DNA of 64,000 nucleotides from Archegozetes longisetosus (taxonomy: Eukaryota > Arthropoda > Arachnida > Sarcoptiformes > Trhypochthoniidae): contig JAEMBT020000006.1 of assembly GCA_018873245.2 (NCBI GenBank), forward strand, positions 8,577,855 through 8,641,854, given 5' to 3'. The notes under the pieces were generated by a model, which searched no databases, had not been told where the DNA came from, and was given only the letters and a program-made list of their open reading frames with translations. The translations under genes and the position numbers were made by a program. How positions within the stretch are numbered: the first letter of the stretch is position 1; every line of letters starts with the position of its first letter. This document shows positions 54,899 through 64,000 of the stretch, in pieces.

Positions 54899-55405
54899 CA
54901 GGGTGGATGGAAATTTTATGCTGTAAATATGAATTGTTTAATAATCAATTATAAACCTTTACATTATCTTTAATCTTTTAACTATATTCCAAACTTAACA
55001 CCAATACGAGGTGTGTTTTCCTTCATTATCAATTGTTTCGTTAATTCGATTAGAAAATTATTCGACCAGATTTCTTAACTCAGACTTTGTAAAACTTTTC
55101 CATTTATTTCGAACTCTATCAATCATCTTTTAACGATTTGTAGGTCGGGCCCTACAAACTGGACAGAAGGTATGTGTATAAGAGCTATTCAAGATTCTAT
55201 CTTTACTGGCCTACAAGTCGTCATGAGTTCAAAATAAATGGAAAAGTTTTACGCGTTAAAAAATCTAGTCGAATATTTTCCTAATCGAATTAACGAAACT
55301 ATTAATAATGAAAGAAAAACACCTCGTATTAGTGATTAAGTATGGAATATTTTAAAGATTAAAGATAATGTTGAAGTTTGTAATTGATTGATAGACAATT
55401 CAATT
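54899..55405. mobile_element. Fold-back element with about 185-bp inverted arms
   Basis: Arms at about 54923-55116 and 55225-55405 are inverted copies (shared ACATTATCTTTAATCTTT, TTTCGTTAATTCGATTAG, AAAACTTTTCCATTTATTT). The left side is preceded by TACAGGGTGGATGG, a mariner-like terminus that has no counterpart on the right. The next element begins immediately after the right arm. Confidence 0.55.
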
Positions 55406-56406
55406 AAAGGAGAATGCCCATTTTGGCTCCCTGAGGTGCAAGGCGAGACCTATATCATTTGAAAGGTCTCTTCGAGTACTATAAGAATATATAAAGAATG
55501 GGTCAATTGAGATATCCCTGTGACCAGTATGGCCAAAAATTACGTTAACTGGACGTAGTGGTCTTAGCCCCTCGACCTATGTGTCATTGGACTCAGCTCA
55601 CCGAGCTGAAAATATTGGTACCGTGTTTGACCCTACCATGTGACCTATTACTTTAAACCCCACCTAAAAGTCATCATATGGGATATCACTGGAATCATCT
55701 CGTCGAGCTGAGTTCATCGATACCTCATTGATGCTCTCGAAAGGCCTTAGGACCTGTTAACGACCTTTGATTTTTTAACCCTATATAACTGTCTTCACTT
55801 CGATATGTATGGTATCATTAGAGTACTCTCGTTGTGTGCGTTATATATGTTAGTTTGAACGTTTTAGATATGCTATGATCACATAAAACATTCAAGTAAA
55901 ATGGACATATTAAAGGATTAAACAAAATAATAAAGATAAAAAATCGTCCGTGGCGGTATCTGCTCCATGATGATATAAACTCTGGTTTGACACTTTCGAG
56001 TAAACATACTATACACATATATATATATATATTCTTGATCAGAATGATGAGAAGAGTTCATTGATATATATTTCATGCATGAAAAGCAATTTTGAAAAAT
56101 CGATTTTTCGAGAAAAATGAAGTCCCACCAATCCCCTGTAACTCGGTTACGGTTGACTTTTTTGTTTTAATTCTTTCACCATTCGACTCAGCACATCTGA
56201 TTTAGTATGATTACACTAACCACACACTGAAATTGCGCAGCTTCCAGTTTATACATTTTTCGCCCCCTAGCGGCTTGGGGGATGCTCCGATTGCAAAGTG
56301 CCCAGAGACAAAGTGTTAGTACTTGAAGAGATCTATCGAATGATATAGGCTTCACCTTGCACCTCGGGAGGGGGCCAACTTACATAGGATTTGGGCATTT
56401 TCCTTT
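55406..56406. mobile_element. TIR element, about 1 kb, GC-richer
   Basis: The left end AAAGGAGAATGCCCA and the right end (reverse complement) AAAGGAAAATGCCCA are inverted. Both continue GAGGTGCAAGG, CCTATATCATT, GATCTCTTC/GGTCTCTTC and AGTACT in the same order. A third copy of this end lies at about 60895-60990. The interior contains two copies of a 'CATTGGACTCAG...GAGCTGA' motif also found at 62970-63720, and an (AT)n run near 56018. No coding capacity. Confidence 0.6.
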
Positions 56407-57273
56407 CTCGCCAAAAGGCTGAAGAATCGATCGCTAACCAAGTAGTCACTTAATATATTATCACAGTTTATAATTGGTGTCTTTACATTTAAGGGATTTC
56501 GTTAGGAGACAAATCTACACACTTGGTTTGCATTTGCTATCGCTCCACCCATTAAAGATAACTTGTTACTCCCTTTTTTTAACCTTTTATTGACTGCAAA
56601 TCTATCTTCTTTCTATTTACAGACACTTCATGACGATAAAAACTTTTAATATTTAAATCTTTCATAATACGTTTAAGAATTGAGTCCTATATCACAGGCA
56701 TCTTACAAAGCTGTGGTTTTGTTAATTCAGGATCCTCTTTCGCTTGCATAAACAATAAAACCTTTTAAATTGACACTTTTTCTTATATCATCTGGTATTG
56801 TTGTATTCGTATATTTTATACTATTCAACTGATCTTGTGTTTAATACTATATAAATATGACCTTAATTACATTTGAAACTGATTGAATTTGATCGAGGCA
56901 ATAAACTTGATCTGACCGATTTGGAACGATTCTTATTTTTATCTGGTCGAACCTGATCAAATATGTATAAATTGATGATGGGAGGCGATAATTTTAATTT
57001 AGGAATAGAAAACGAAGATTTAAGACGAAATCTTGATAAAGCTGATTAAAAATAGTTGTCTAAGTTGATTAAAAAAAAGATTAAAAAATAAAATTTTCTT
57101 ATAACAACAAAAAAGTAATTTATTTTAGTACGAAAGAAAGTGTAACCCCAGAAATTAAAAGCAATATAAACACTATAGTCCGTGTATTATTAAATAGTAA
57201 TAATCAAAAACATAATTTATCTATTTTAATAGTTTATTCATTAAGAAGCTATGTTTTTATATCTTCTCTGTTT
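56407..57273. other. AT-rich spacer downstream of the minus-strand family gene
   Basis: About 870 bp. No coding frame or repeat recognised. The part next to 57273 presumably includes that gene's 3'UTR. Confidence 0.5.
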
Positions 57274-58406
57274 TCAGATACGCCTAATCGTAGATTTAAT
57301 TTCTTCAGACAAAATTAAATCTACGATACTATTATATTCCTTTTCAATAGATTTAATAGTTTCCAAATAAGTCCGATAACTTTTGCCATGATCTTCCTCG
57401 AAATGCATTTTGTTTGTCAATTCCGTTATCAAAAGGCTAATGGAATGAGAAACCCTTCTCAAACCAATTAAATTCTTGTCTCTTTCAGTAAAACTTTCAA
57501 AACATGATGTTTTCAATAAATAAAAGGCACACATTATAGATAGTGTTGCTCCATATGCATATATCCTAGGTGAAATTTGAATCATATCTGATGTTGCAGA
57601 AAGCACAAAAGCTGCGATCACAGCAGTAGAGATTAAAAACACATTGTTTCCGCCTTTAAACTTCGATGTAGTAGAAATTTCTTTCATTCTATTAATTACT
57701 ACTTGAAATTCTTGCTCTATTCCCTTATACTTTAGCGCTAGGTCTTCGAGTACAAAAATTAAAATTTTATGGAGTTCTTCAATGTGATTAGAAAATGGTT
57801 TCATATCTTCACGGTACCGATTTTGAAAGTCAATCAAGGCATTGTAGTCATCGTTAGCCACACTTATTAATTTAATTATCTCGTTAACAGTTTGCTCCCT
57901 AAAAAATTACAATTTACTTATAATTGACAAGAAAAATGAAATATATTGAGACTAATAATTTTAATTAAATCAAAGATTGCTAGCTCAACAATGTTGTAAG
58001 GTAAACAGTATAATTGTATCACCATTTTGACCTTGTATTTTAGGTTGAGTTAACAATCTAAAAAGCTAAACTTGCATTTATGATAATGCATATTCTATTT
58101 ATAATATTCTAGAATTTTAGATATAACTAACCCTGTATCTTGACTTATTCTTTTAATAGTTTCGTTTAATTTGTTGACCAAGTTAAGATATTTTTTAAAA
58201 TATCCACCATTTTTTGCGAATAATACGACATCATTAACTTCTTTGTGTGTCAAAATTAACTTATTTTTAATATCATCTTCTGTCAAATCTATTTTTCTAA
58301 ATATCAATTAAAAATATAAATAAATGTCGTTAAAAGTAAGAAATTACCTGATTAAGGCCCATTCTGATGTTAGTTGATTTATTTTCTCTTCAGGAATTTC
58401 ACTCAT
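57274..58406 (-). CDS. Novel two-TM helical protein, paralogue 1 (282 aa)
   Basis: Unrecognised family. Minus-strand exons: 58406-58348 (ATG, MSEIPEEKINQLTSEWALI), 58296-58132, 57898-57274 (stop). Both introns are phase 2 and GT-AG. Predicted mostly alpha-helical: an N-terminal helical part (FAKNGGYFKKYLNLVNKLNE), a long amphipathic stretch, then two adjacent hydrophobic segments at about residues 161-177 (VFLISTAVIAAFVLSA) and 186-203 (IYAYGATLSIMCAFYLL). A cytosol-like charged tail has EEDHGKSYRTY. No signal peptide, so membrane location is inferred from the hairpin only. Head to head with its paralogue at 58709. Shared motifs: LTSEW, KNGG(F/Y), NKLN, EED.G...R.Y. Helix-hairpin architecture recalls pore-forming or membrane-scaffold proteins, but there is no sequence evidence for such a role. 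Confidence 0.75.
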
Positions 58407-58708
58407 AGTGATTTTTAATGCGAATTATTAATAAATGAACAGATGTCATTGAAATAAGTTGTATTTACATTTAGTCATATCAAATCTTTTTTGAGATAAA
58501 AGTATGGCTATACTTACTAAATATTTTACTTAAAACAAAGTATTAATTATTCGTTAAAGTTTATCATCACATGATCATCACACGAAATGATAAAAAATTT
58601 ATAGTGACATTTATAGCTTTAAAATTAAAAGTATCACTTAAGAAACATGAATACTCAAGTAGTTTCAACAAAATAAGAATATTTTAAAGCTGAGTATTAA
58701 ATGAGCAA
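58407..58708. promoter_or_regulatory. 302-bp shared 5' region of the paralogous pair
   Basis: AT-rich sequence between the divergent start codons at 58406 (-) and 58709 (+). It includes an AGTGACATTTATAG-like stretch and short direct words (ATCATCACATGATCATCACA near 58562) but no clear core promoter. A bidirectional promoter is inferred from spacing. Confidence 0.45.
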
Positions 58709-59809
58709 ATGGCATTGTCTTACACTACAGAACCAATTCGAGAGGAAGAAATAGACTTAACTGATTATCAAATAAAGAAAGTAGAACAATATCACTTCGA
58801 AAAAATTGAAAATTTAACAAGCGAATGGATTAAATTCAGGTAAATGTAAATATTAGTATAGCTTGATCATAGTCATTACTAGATCATAGATTATACTAGA
58901 ATTTACATACTAATCTACTCAGTCAAAATTATTTTTAATAAACTTGTTTTTGAATATTAATGAGTTCACTGACGTATGGTCAAACTTTCTTCAAGATAAG
59001 CTTTATTTAATTTTATTAGTGGTCAACACATAAACGAGTCTACCCGTGACAACCTGCTATCCCAATCAGTTTTAGAGGTTGAAGCACTCGTTAAATATTG
59101 CAAGAACGGAGGTTTTGCGAGATATTTTGTATACATTAATAACAAACTTAACGATCTTTGGCAATCTATCAAGGATGCCATAAGCGATCCGGCGTAAGAA
59201 AACAGCATTGTGAAAGAGTAGACTTAATCAATAAGAAATTTTTTTAGACTTAGAAATATTCGGTGGGCTGAAATGACAAGTAGTCTTCTTTCCCAGGACT
59301 GGAAATTATTTGTGTCATTTGTACATTTGCATGAACAAGATCTTATAAGTGTTGCGGGACATATACTGAACGTGGGTCAGAGAATTAGAACAGTAGTCGA
59401 AGAAATAATTTCTGAAGCTTTTAGCAGAATTAAAGAGCTTTTTATAGACACTTTAGAGTTCATAAAGAGATATGCTTTGCCCATGGCGATAGTATCAGCT
59501 TCTATTAAGATAGGATGGACGTTAATTTCATCTGATCAGAGTTTTGGTTTATTGTTCGTTGGAGGTGCAATTGCTTATACCTATTTAACGGCTAAAGAAG
59601 TAAGAAAGGAGATAAAAGATGAGAGCAAATTGATTGAAAGAGTCGGTTTAAGGAAAGCTCGCGATGTTATTCAAAATCTATTTCAACAAATTGAAGACAA
59701 GAAGTTATGGGAAGAAGATAATGGAAGAACTACGAGGCCTTACATATATTACGAAAGAAAAATAATTAGTTTCAAGAATGAAATAGATGCGCTCATCATT
59801 CCAACATAA
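58709..59809 (+). CDS. Novel two-TM helical protein, paralogue 2 (288 aa)
   Basis: Unrecognised family. Exons: 58709-58839 (MALSYTTEPIREEEIDLTDY...), 59020-59193, 59248-59809 (stop). Both introns are phase 2, exactly as in the divergent neighbour. The protein is helical, with ENLTSEWIKF, YCKNGGFARYFVYINNKLND and a long helix (RTVVEEIISEAFSRIKELF). Two hydrophobic segments follow at about 178-196 (ALPMAIVSASIKIGWTLI) and 200-217 (SFGLLFVGGAIAYTYLTA), then a charged tail with LWEEDNGRTTRPYIYYERK. Its first exon is longer than the paralogue's, with an acidic N-terminal extension. The ATG at 58709 is chosen because the upstream ATG at 58701 is in another frame and soon stops. Function unknown. 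A TE cluster lies directly downstream. Confidence 0.75.
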
Positions 59810-60031
59810 GCGCCTGAAGATTCTGTTACTGTGATCAATTAATTAAATCAATATATAATTAAATCTACTCCCTATATATAATTGGTCGAATTCAAGGACT
59901 TTTTAATATTAATGAATTTTTTTTCACTAAAATGGTACTGTTTACCTCTCGGTCCTCTTTCATTTCAATGTATGATTAGTTTAGATAAAAAATTAAAAAT
60001 ACGTAATCATTTTACTTCCTATAATTGATTA

Positions 60032-60843
60032 GTTGTGGTGGCTAAATGTAGTGCAGCAAATAAGGTGGTCAACCCCTATATGGGCGTGACCAGAATGATG
60101 AGTAGAGTTTATTGGAGGCGGTTCCATAAGGCTCCGCTCACTTTTTTGAAAAATTTAAAGTAGCGTCCTAGGGACGTGGCTATGAGCGGGATTTAATCTT
60201 TAACTCATATAGGTTACACCCACAAGGTCTTACCCTCCTACTACTAACAGTACCTCAGTTACGATCACTTTTCTATTTTATAGGTACATGAGTTGCGATA
60301 TATATTGTTATACTGTATTGGATCCATTAGCCAACTATCCTGTTGTCCCCTCCCCACTACGTGGAGGTGAATTCATGGAGGAGTACCCAGGTTGGTTTCC
60401 TGGGCTGGTTGATTTCCTTATTTTTATAAGTATTACAAGCTATACTCTGCCACATTTATACCGCGGGTAGGTACCGATACCTCGAACAGGTTCTTATTCA
60501 GACATTTTAAGGAAATAAGCACGTGATGGAGGGACAACAGCATAGGTGGCTAACATATCCAGTATAATCATAACAATATCGCAACTCATAATGTATCTAT
60601 CAATTTAAAATAAAGTGAGGGTAACTAAGGCAATACTAGTGGTATGAGGACAAGACCTTGTGGGTGGAACCTATATGAGATAAAGATTAAAACTCAACAG
60701 TGGCCACGACCCTAGGACGCCACTTCAGATTTTTCGAAAGCGATCTGAGTCTAATGGTACAGCCCGAATCAACTCTACTTATCATACTGGTCACGCCCAT
60801 ATAGGAGTTGACCACTTTATATGTTTCGCCACATTTGGCCAAC
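60032..60843. mobile_element. Palindromic fold-back element, about 810 bp
   Basis: Outer arms (about 60032-60280 and 60600-60843) are inverted copies with mismatches (GTGGTCAAC, ACAAGGTCTTACCCTC/ACAAGACCTTGTGGG, GAGTTGCGATAT, CTGTTGTCCC). Symmetry continues to a centre near 60437, so almost the whole element is one large diverged palindrome. The open frame at 60288-60470 falls in the left arm and centre and is not protein-like. Contains the GAATGATGAGTAGAG word found also near 56045, 63110 and 63372. Confidence 0.65.
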
Positions 60844-60894
60844 CGATCCTAATTGTTTATAATATTACAAAAGGTTTAGTAATTCCCCCTTCTA

Positions 60895-60995
60895 GGTTAA
60901 AAGGAAGAATGCCCAAGTCATAGGAGTTTGGGCCTCCCTTTGTGCCCTGACTACCTATATCATTTGATAGATCTCATTGAGTACTAAATGAATAT
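60895..60995. repeat. Solo terminus of the AAAGGA-ATGCCCA element
   Basis: Matches both ends of the 55406-56406 element (AAAGGAAGAATGCCCAA, CCTATATCATTTGATAG, GATCTCATTGAGTACT). The mariner-like copy at 60998 begins immediately after it, so it was probably split by that insertion. Confidence 0.55.
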
Positions 60996-60997
60996 TA

Positions 60998-62572
60998 CTG
61001 ATCCAAAACAGGTTCGGAGCTAAATATTTGACGTCACGCATTAGCAACAGAACAGTCATTGAGTACAGGAAAACGTATTTATTTAAACAAAACTTTATTA
61101 ATTCACCTCTAAATTACAAACAAAATTAATACTATAATTATGTTCAGATTCGTTAGGAATATGAAGAATATTAAATTTTTGATAATACTTAGACTCAACT
61201 TCTCTCACAACGTGCCGAACAGTGGCCCCAGGTAGAGGGGGCTATCTCTTCAAAAGTGTCGGTTAGAAACTGTTTAAATTCTTCTAATTTTTTAAAATTA
61301 AAGTTTTTATGGCCTACGATTTGTTTCCATGTATTCTATATCTCTTTTATTGCATTAAAATCACAACAGTAAGGGGGAGTCGAAGGGATGACACCTAAAT
61401 TTCTTAATGATGTCGTCGACGTAATAACGAGGTTTTATTTATTTAGTTTCACAATTTCTAATAATTGTTTATTATTTAAATTGTCATCAAATAATATTTC
61501 ATTGATTAAAAACTATTCTTTAATTGTTTTGCGATTTGACGCCATTGTCGGAGTTTTACTGTACTGGCGTGATCTGGGTTGAACAATTGTCATAAATAAC
61601 GATACTGTTTGGGGACATTTGGCATTAATTGATTTTCAAGCCATTCCTCACATATTTGAGTCGTTATTTTGATATTATGAACAATTATTTCGCGTTTTTG
61701 ACAAAACCATCTTCTTTTCTGGCATTAATGACACAAAAGCGCACACATTTCCCCACACTTTTACTAGTTTTTAACATTGAATTTGTGTCCATTGGCTGCA
61801 AAGTCTTTGCGTTGACGTAATTTTTGTGAATCACTGTTTCGTCAACGAACACAGAGGGAGGCTTTTGACCGTCAATTGAGTATATTTTTTTCTAATCTGA
61901 GTTTTTCAATTAAATATTCTTTAATTTGTTTTTGAATTCTTTCAGTTTTCACTATTTCTTCTCTGATTATTTTGTTGTTATAACTGTATTTATATCTCAT
62001 TCTTTTAATTATTGTATAAAAGTAGATCTTATGCACTCTTTAAAACTTATATCACATTTGGGGTCAGACTTCATGTATTTGTAAACATCATTTATGAACA
62101 CAGTTTAAATTAACAGTTATTTGATCAATTAATTGATCAATTAATTGATAATCTTTGTCATAAAAGGAATAATATTTAGGCATTGGATTTTGCCTTTTTG
62201 GAGGACTAGGACCTAATTTTTTAATTTTCCAAAAACTAGTTTTTTTAATTCCGAATGTTTGACAAACTTCAGAAACAATGTTTTTTAATTTCAATTTTGG
62301 CTCAACTTTTTTAAATTTGTTAAATAACTCTAAAACAGACACTTAAGTCCTATAATCAATCCAATTATTATTATTATTATTATTTTGACTCATTTTAATT
62401 AAAAATCACTTAATTAGTCGCAATTAATGTTTGATTTTATTCATAAAAATGACGACGTATTTTCATACCCTATTTACAGACATATCTTATGTATAGGTGT
62501 TTTGCAACCACTTTGTGGGGAGGGGCTAAGGCATGATGTCTAATGTTTAGCTCCGAACCTGTTTTGGATCAG
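60998..62572 (-). mobile_element. Decayed Tc1/mariner-IS630 transposon, 1,575 bp
   Basis: TIRs of about 30 bp, CTGATCCAAAACAGGTTCGG then AGC, mirrored at the right end. They are flanked by TA (60996-60997 and 62573-62574). The minus strand carries a dead transposase. An N-terminal helix-turn-helix frame (62342-62088; FNKFKKVEPKLKLKN, TFGIKKTSFWKI, then a Pro/Lys linker) is followed by stop-broken pieces that include PPSVFVDETVIHKNYV, a 'DE' catalytic motif, and a C-terminal domain with FNAIKEIWN-like sequence after frame repair in concept only. Many stops and shifts; no intact frame. Inserted in an older repeat. Confidence 0.75.
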
Positions 62573-62631
62573 TAATATATAGTATTTGATCCTAGTTTGT
62601 ACATCCTTTTCGCAGTGTCTCTGACTTTATT

Positions 62632-62669
62632 TGGAGTCAAAAGAGCTATATATAGCTCTTTTGACTCCA
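62632..62669. repeat. Perfect 38-bp palindrome
   Basis: TGGAGTCAAAAGAGCTATA followed by its exact reverse complement, with no spacer, centred between 62650 and 62651. Could form a cruciform or be a remnant of two abutting element ends. No coding context. Confidence 0.9.
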
Positions 62670-62999
62670 TAATTATGAAATGATAAAAAATGTTCTAAAT
62701 TTAAACAAAGATATTTTTAATGAAAAAAATATGAAATAAATTAATATAAATAAAAAAATTTTGATGGTTGAAATATGAAAACTTAAATTCGGATCAAATA
62801 GATTTTTTCTCTATACCATAAATTTAGAATTATAAAGCTCGAAACGAAATAAAATTAGTAAAATTATAGTTTAAAGATTCAGAATAAATACAGAAATTAT
62901 AGAAAAAAATTCAGTGTAAGAGTGTTTGAGTCTATAGGGTTCCTGACTCTTCACCCACGAGTGTTATACATCATTGGATTCAGTACATCGAGCTAAACA

Positions 63000-63295
63000 T
63001 TTCGATACCTTATTTAACCAGCTCCGACTAGAACCTGGCCACTCATGGCTAACTCTGTCCAGCACCCGACGGGAGTGGTCAATCTTCATAAGATTGGAAT
63101 TGTGGACTCTTCTCATCATTCTGAATACAAAGATGTCTTACTTGATCCCCTCAGACCCGAACCTGGGCACTCATAGCTAACTCTGTCCAGCACCCGAAGG
63201 GAGTAGTCAATCTTCACAAGATTCAAATCGTGGACTCTTCTCATCGCCCTGAGTCCAACGATGCCTTATTTGATCAGCCCCACTCTAACGTGGTA
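63000..63295. repeat. 128-bp tandem repeat, about 2.3 copies
   Basis: GAACCTGGCCACTCATGGCT at 63031 and GAACCTGGGCACTCATAGCT at 63159 start near-identical units. The units continue AACTCTGTCCAGCACCCGA, GGGAGTGGTCAATCTTCA and GTGGACTCTTCTCATC. An inverted partial copy lies at about 63405-63495. GC-richer than the rest of the window. No coding frame is maintained between units. Confidence 0.75.
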
Positions 63296-64000
63296 AGTAT
63301 AGGTAGTAGTGGGTTACCGTGATTCCCTAGCTCTCTTGGAAGATAGCGTATTTACTAAAATAGAACATGAAATGATGAGTAGCGTTTATAATTTTTGGTA
63401 AAGATTGCTCACTACCATCGGGTGCTAGACAGAGTTAACCATAAGTGGCCAGGTTCTCGTCGCAGGTGGTCAATTAAGACATCGTTGGGCTCAGAATTAG
63501 TGCTCCGCACGGGTCAAGTCGATTTGAGGGGGAATTCGAGCTAATTGGTCTAAAGGGGTTCCCGACCTAAAACCCCCAAGTGTGACATATCATTGGATTC
63601 AGTTCGTCAAGCTGAACACTTTGATACCACACTTGACCACTTCTGGACAACTCCCGGCGGGAGTGGCTTACCTGCCGAGTGATCTATAATTGGACTGAGG
63701 ACATCGAACTGAGCATTTTGAAACCTCACTTGATCAATTATCACAAGTAGTTCTCGAAATATCCATAATTGTTTCGTTTTGTACCTGGTAATAGATAAAC
63801 CTGGATTCTTGAGTCGTAACCCAAACAGGCCTGATGTAAACTAAGGAAGAATAAGTTAGGTCGCGAAGCCATCTAACCTATGATACCTCATTTTAAATCA
63901 GGTTTGGCTTGGGTTACAACTTGGTAAAACCAGGTTTACCCATTATTGAGGGGGTTAGGTCTTGGTGGCCAGAAGTGGTCAGGTTCGGGTTAGAAGTAGT
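63296..64000. repeat. Degenerate complex repeat region
   Basis: Contains further copies of the 'TCATTGGATTCAG...GAGCTGAACATTTTGATACC'-type motif (63592 and 63693) and inverted fragments of the 128-bp unit. Near the edge, GG(T/C)TTGG..ACC words recur in both orientations (63800-63930). It seems to be the start of a larger repetitive element running out of the window. Confidence 0.5.

Noticed and set aside
60288-60470. 60-codon frame with Pro/Gly-rich stretch
   Set aside because: It falls inside the fold-back element, has no similarity to known proteins, and its mirror in the other arm is not open.

Overview
The window is animal nuclear DNA, AT-rich, with protein genes interrupted by mostly very short introns (about 50-100 nt, GT-AG). 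The recognisable genes are animal housekeeping genes plus one neuropeptide-type GPCR. The short introns, AT-richness and transposon set suggest an invertebrate, probably an ecdysozoan such as a mite or other arthropod, but nothing here fixes the species. Exon joins were worked out by hand from reading frame, splice dinucleotides and remembered family sequence. They keep the frame, but no transcript supports them.

Region by region. 1-25.6 kb is gene-dense: the 3' two thirds of spatacsin/SPG11 (+, cut by the window edge); EIF3J (-), tail to tail with SPG11; SNRPF (+), head to head with EIF3J; a gap with an orphan exon and small transposon remnants; a NEDD4-type C2-WW-HECT ubiquitin ligase (+); RBFA, a mitochondrial ribosome-binding factor (+); AP5M1 (-), tail to tail with RBFA; NVL, a double AAA ATPase (+), head to head with AP5M1; COX19 (+); and SNRNP25 of the minor spliceosome (+), only 53 bp behind COX19. 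25.6-45.6 kb is gene-poor. It holds one intronless unrecognised gene (33.3-34.2 kb, -), a 602-bp palindromic transposon derivative, small MITEs, a decayed mariner-like copy and two diverged copies of an unknown repeat. 45.7-47.4 kb is an FMRFamide-receptor-like GPCR in three exons. 47.4-57 kb is mostly non-coding, with hAT remnants and nested inverted-repeat elements.

57.3-59.8 kb carries the most novel item: two head-to-head paralogous genes of an unrecognised family. Their products are 282 and 288 aa and helix-rich, with a central two-segment hydrophobic hairpin. Both have three exons with identical intron phases. 60-64 kb is a nest of fold-back and TIR elements and a 128-bp tandem repeat.

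Functional links: spatacsin and AP-5 mu (AP5M1) act on late endosomes/lysosomes in one assembly. SNRPF and SNRNP25 are spliceosomal. EIF3J and NVL serve translation and ribosome assembly. RBFA and COX19 are mitochondrial. The tail-to-tail SPG11-EIF3J pair is, from memory, also adjacent on human chromosome 15, so it may be an old conserved gene neighbourhood.
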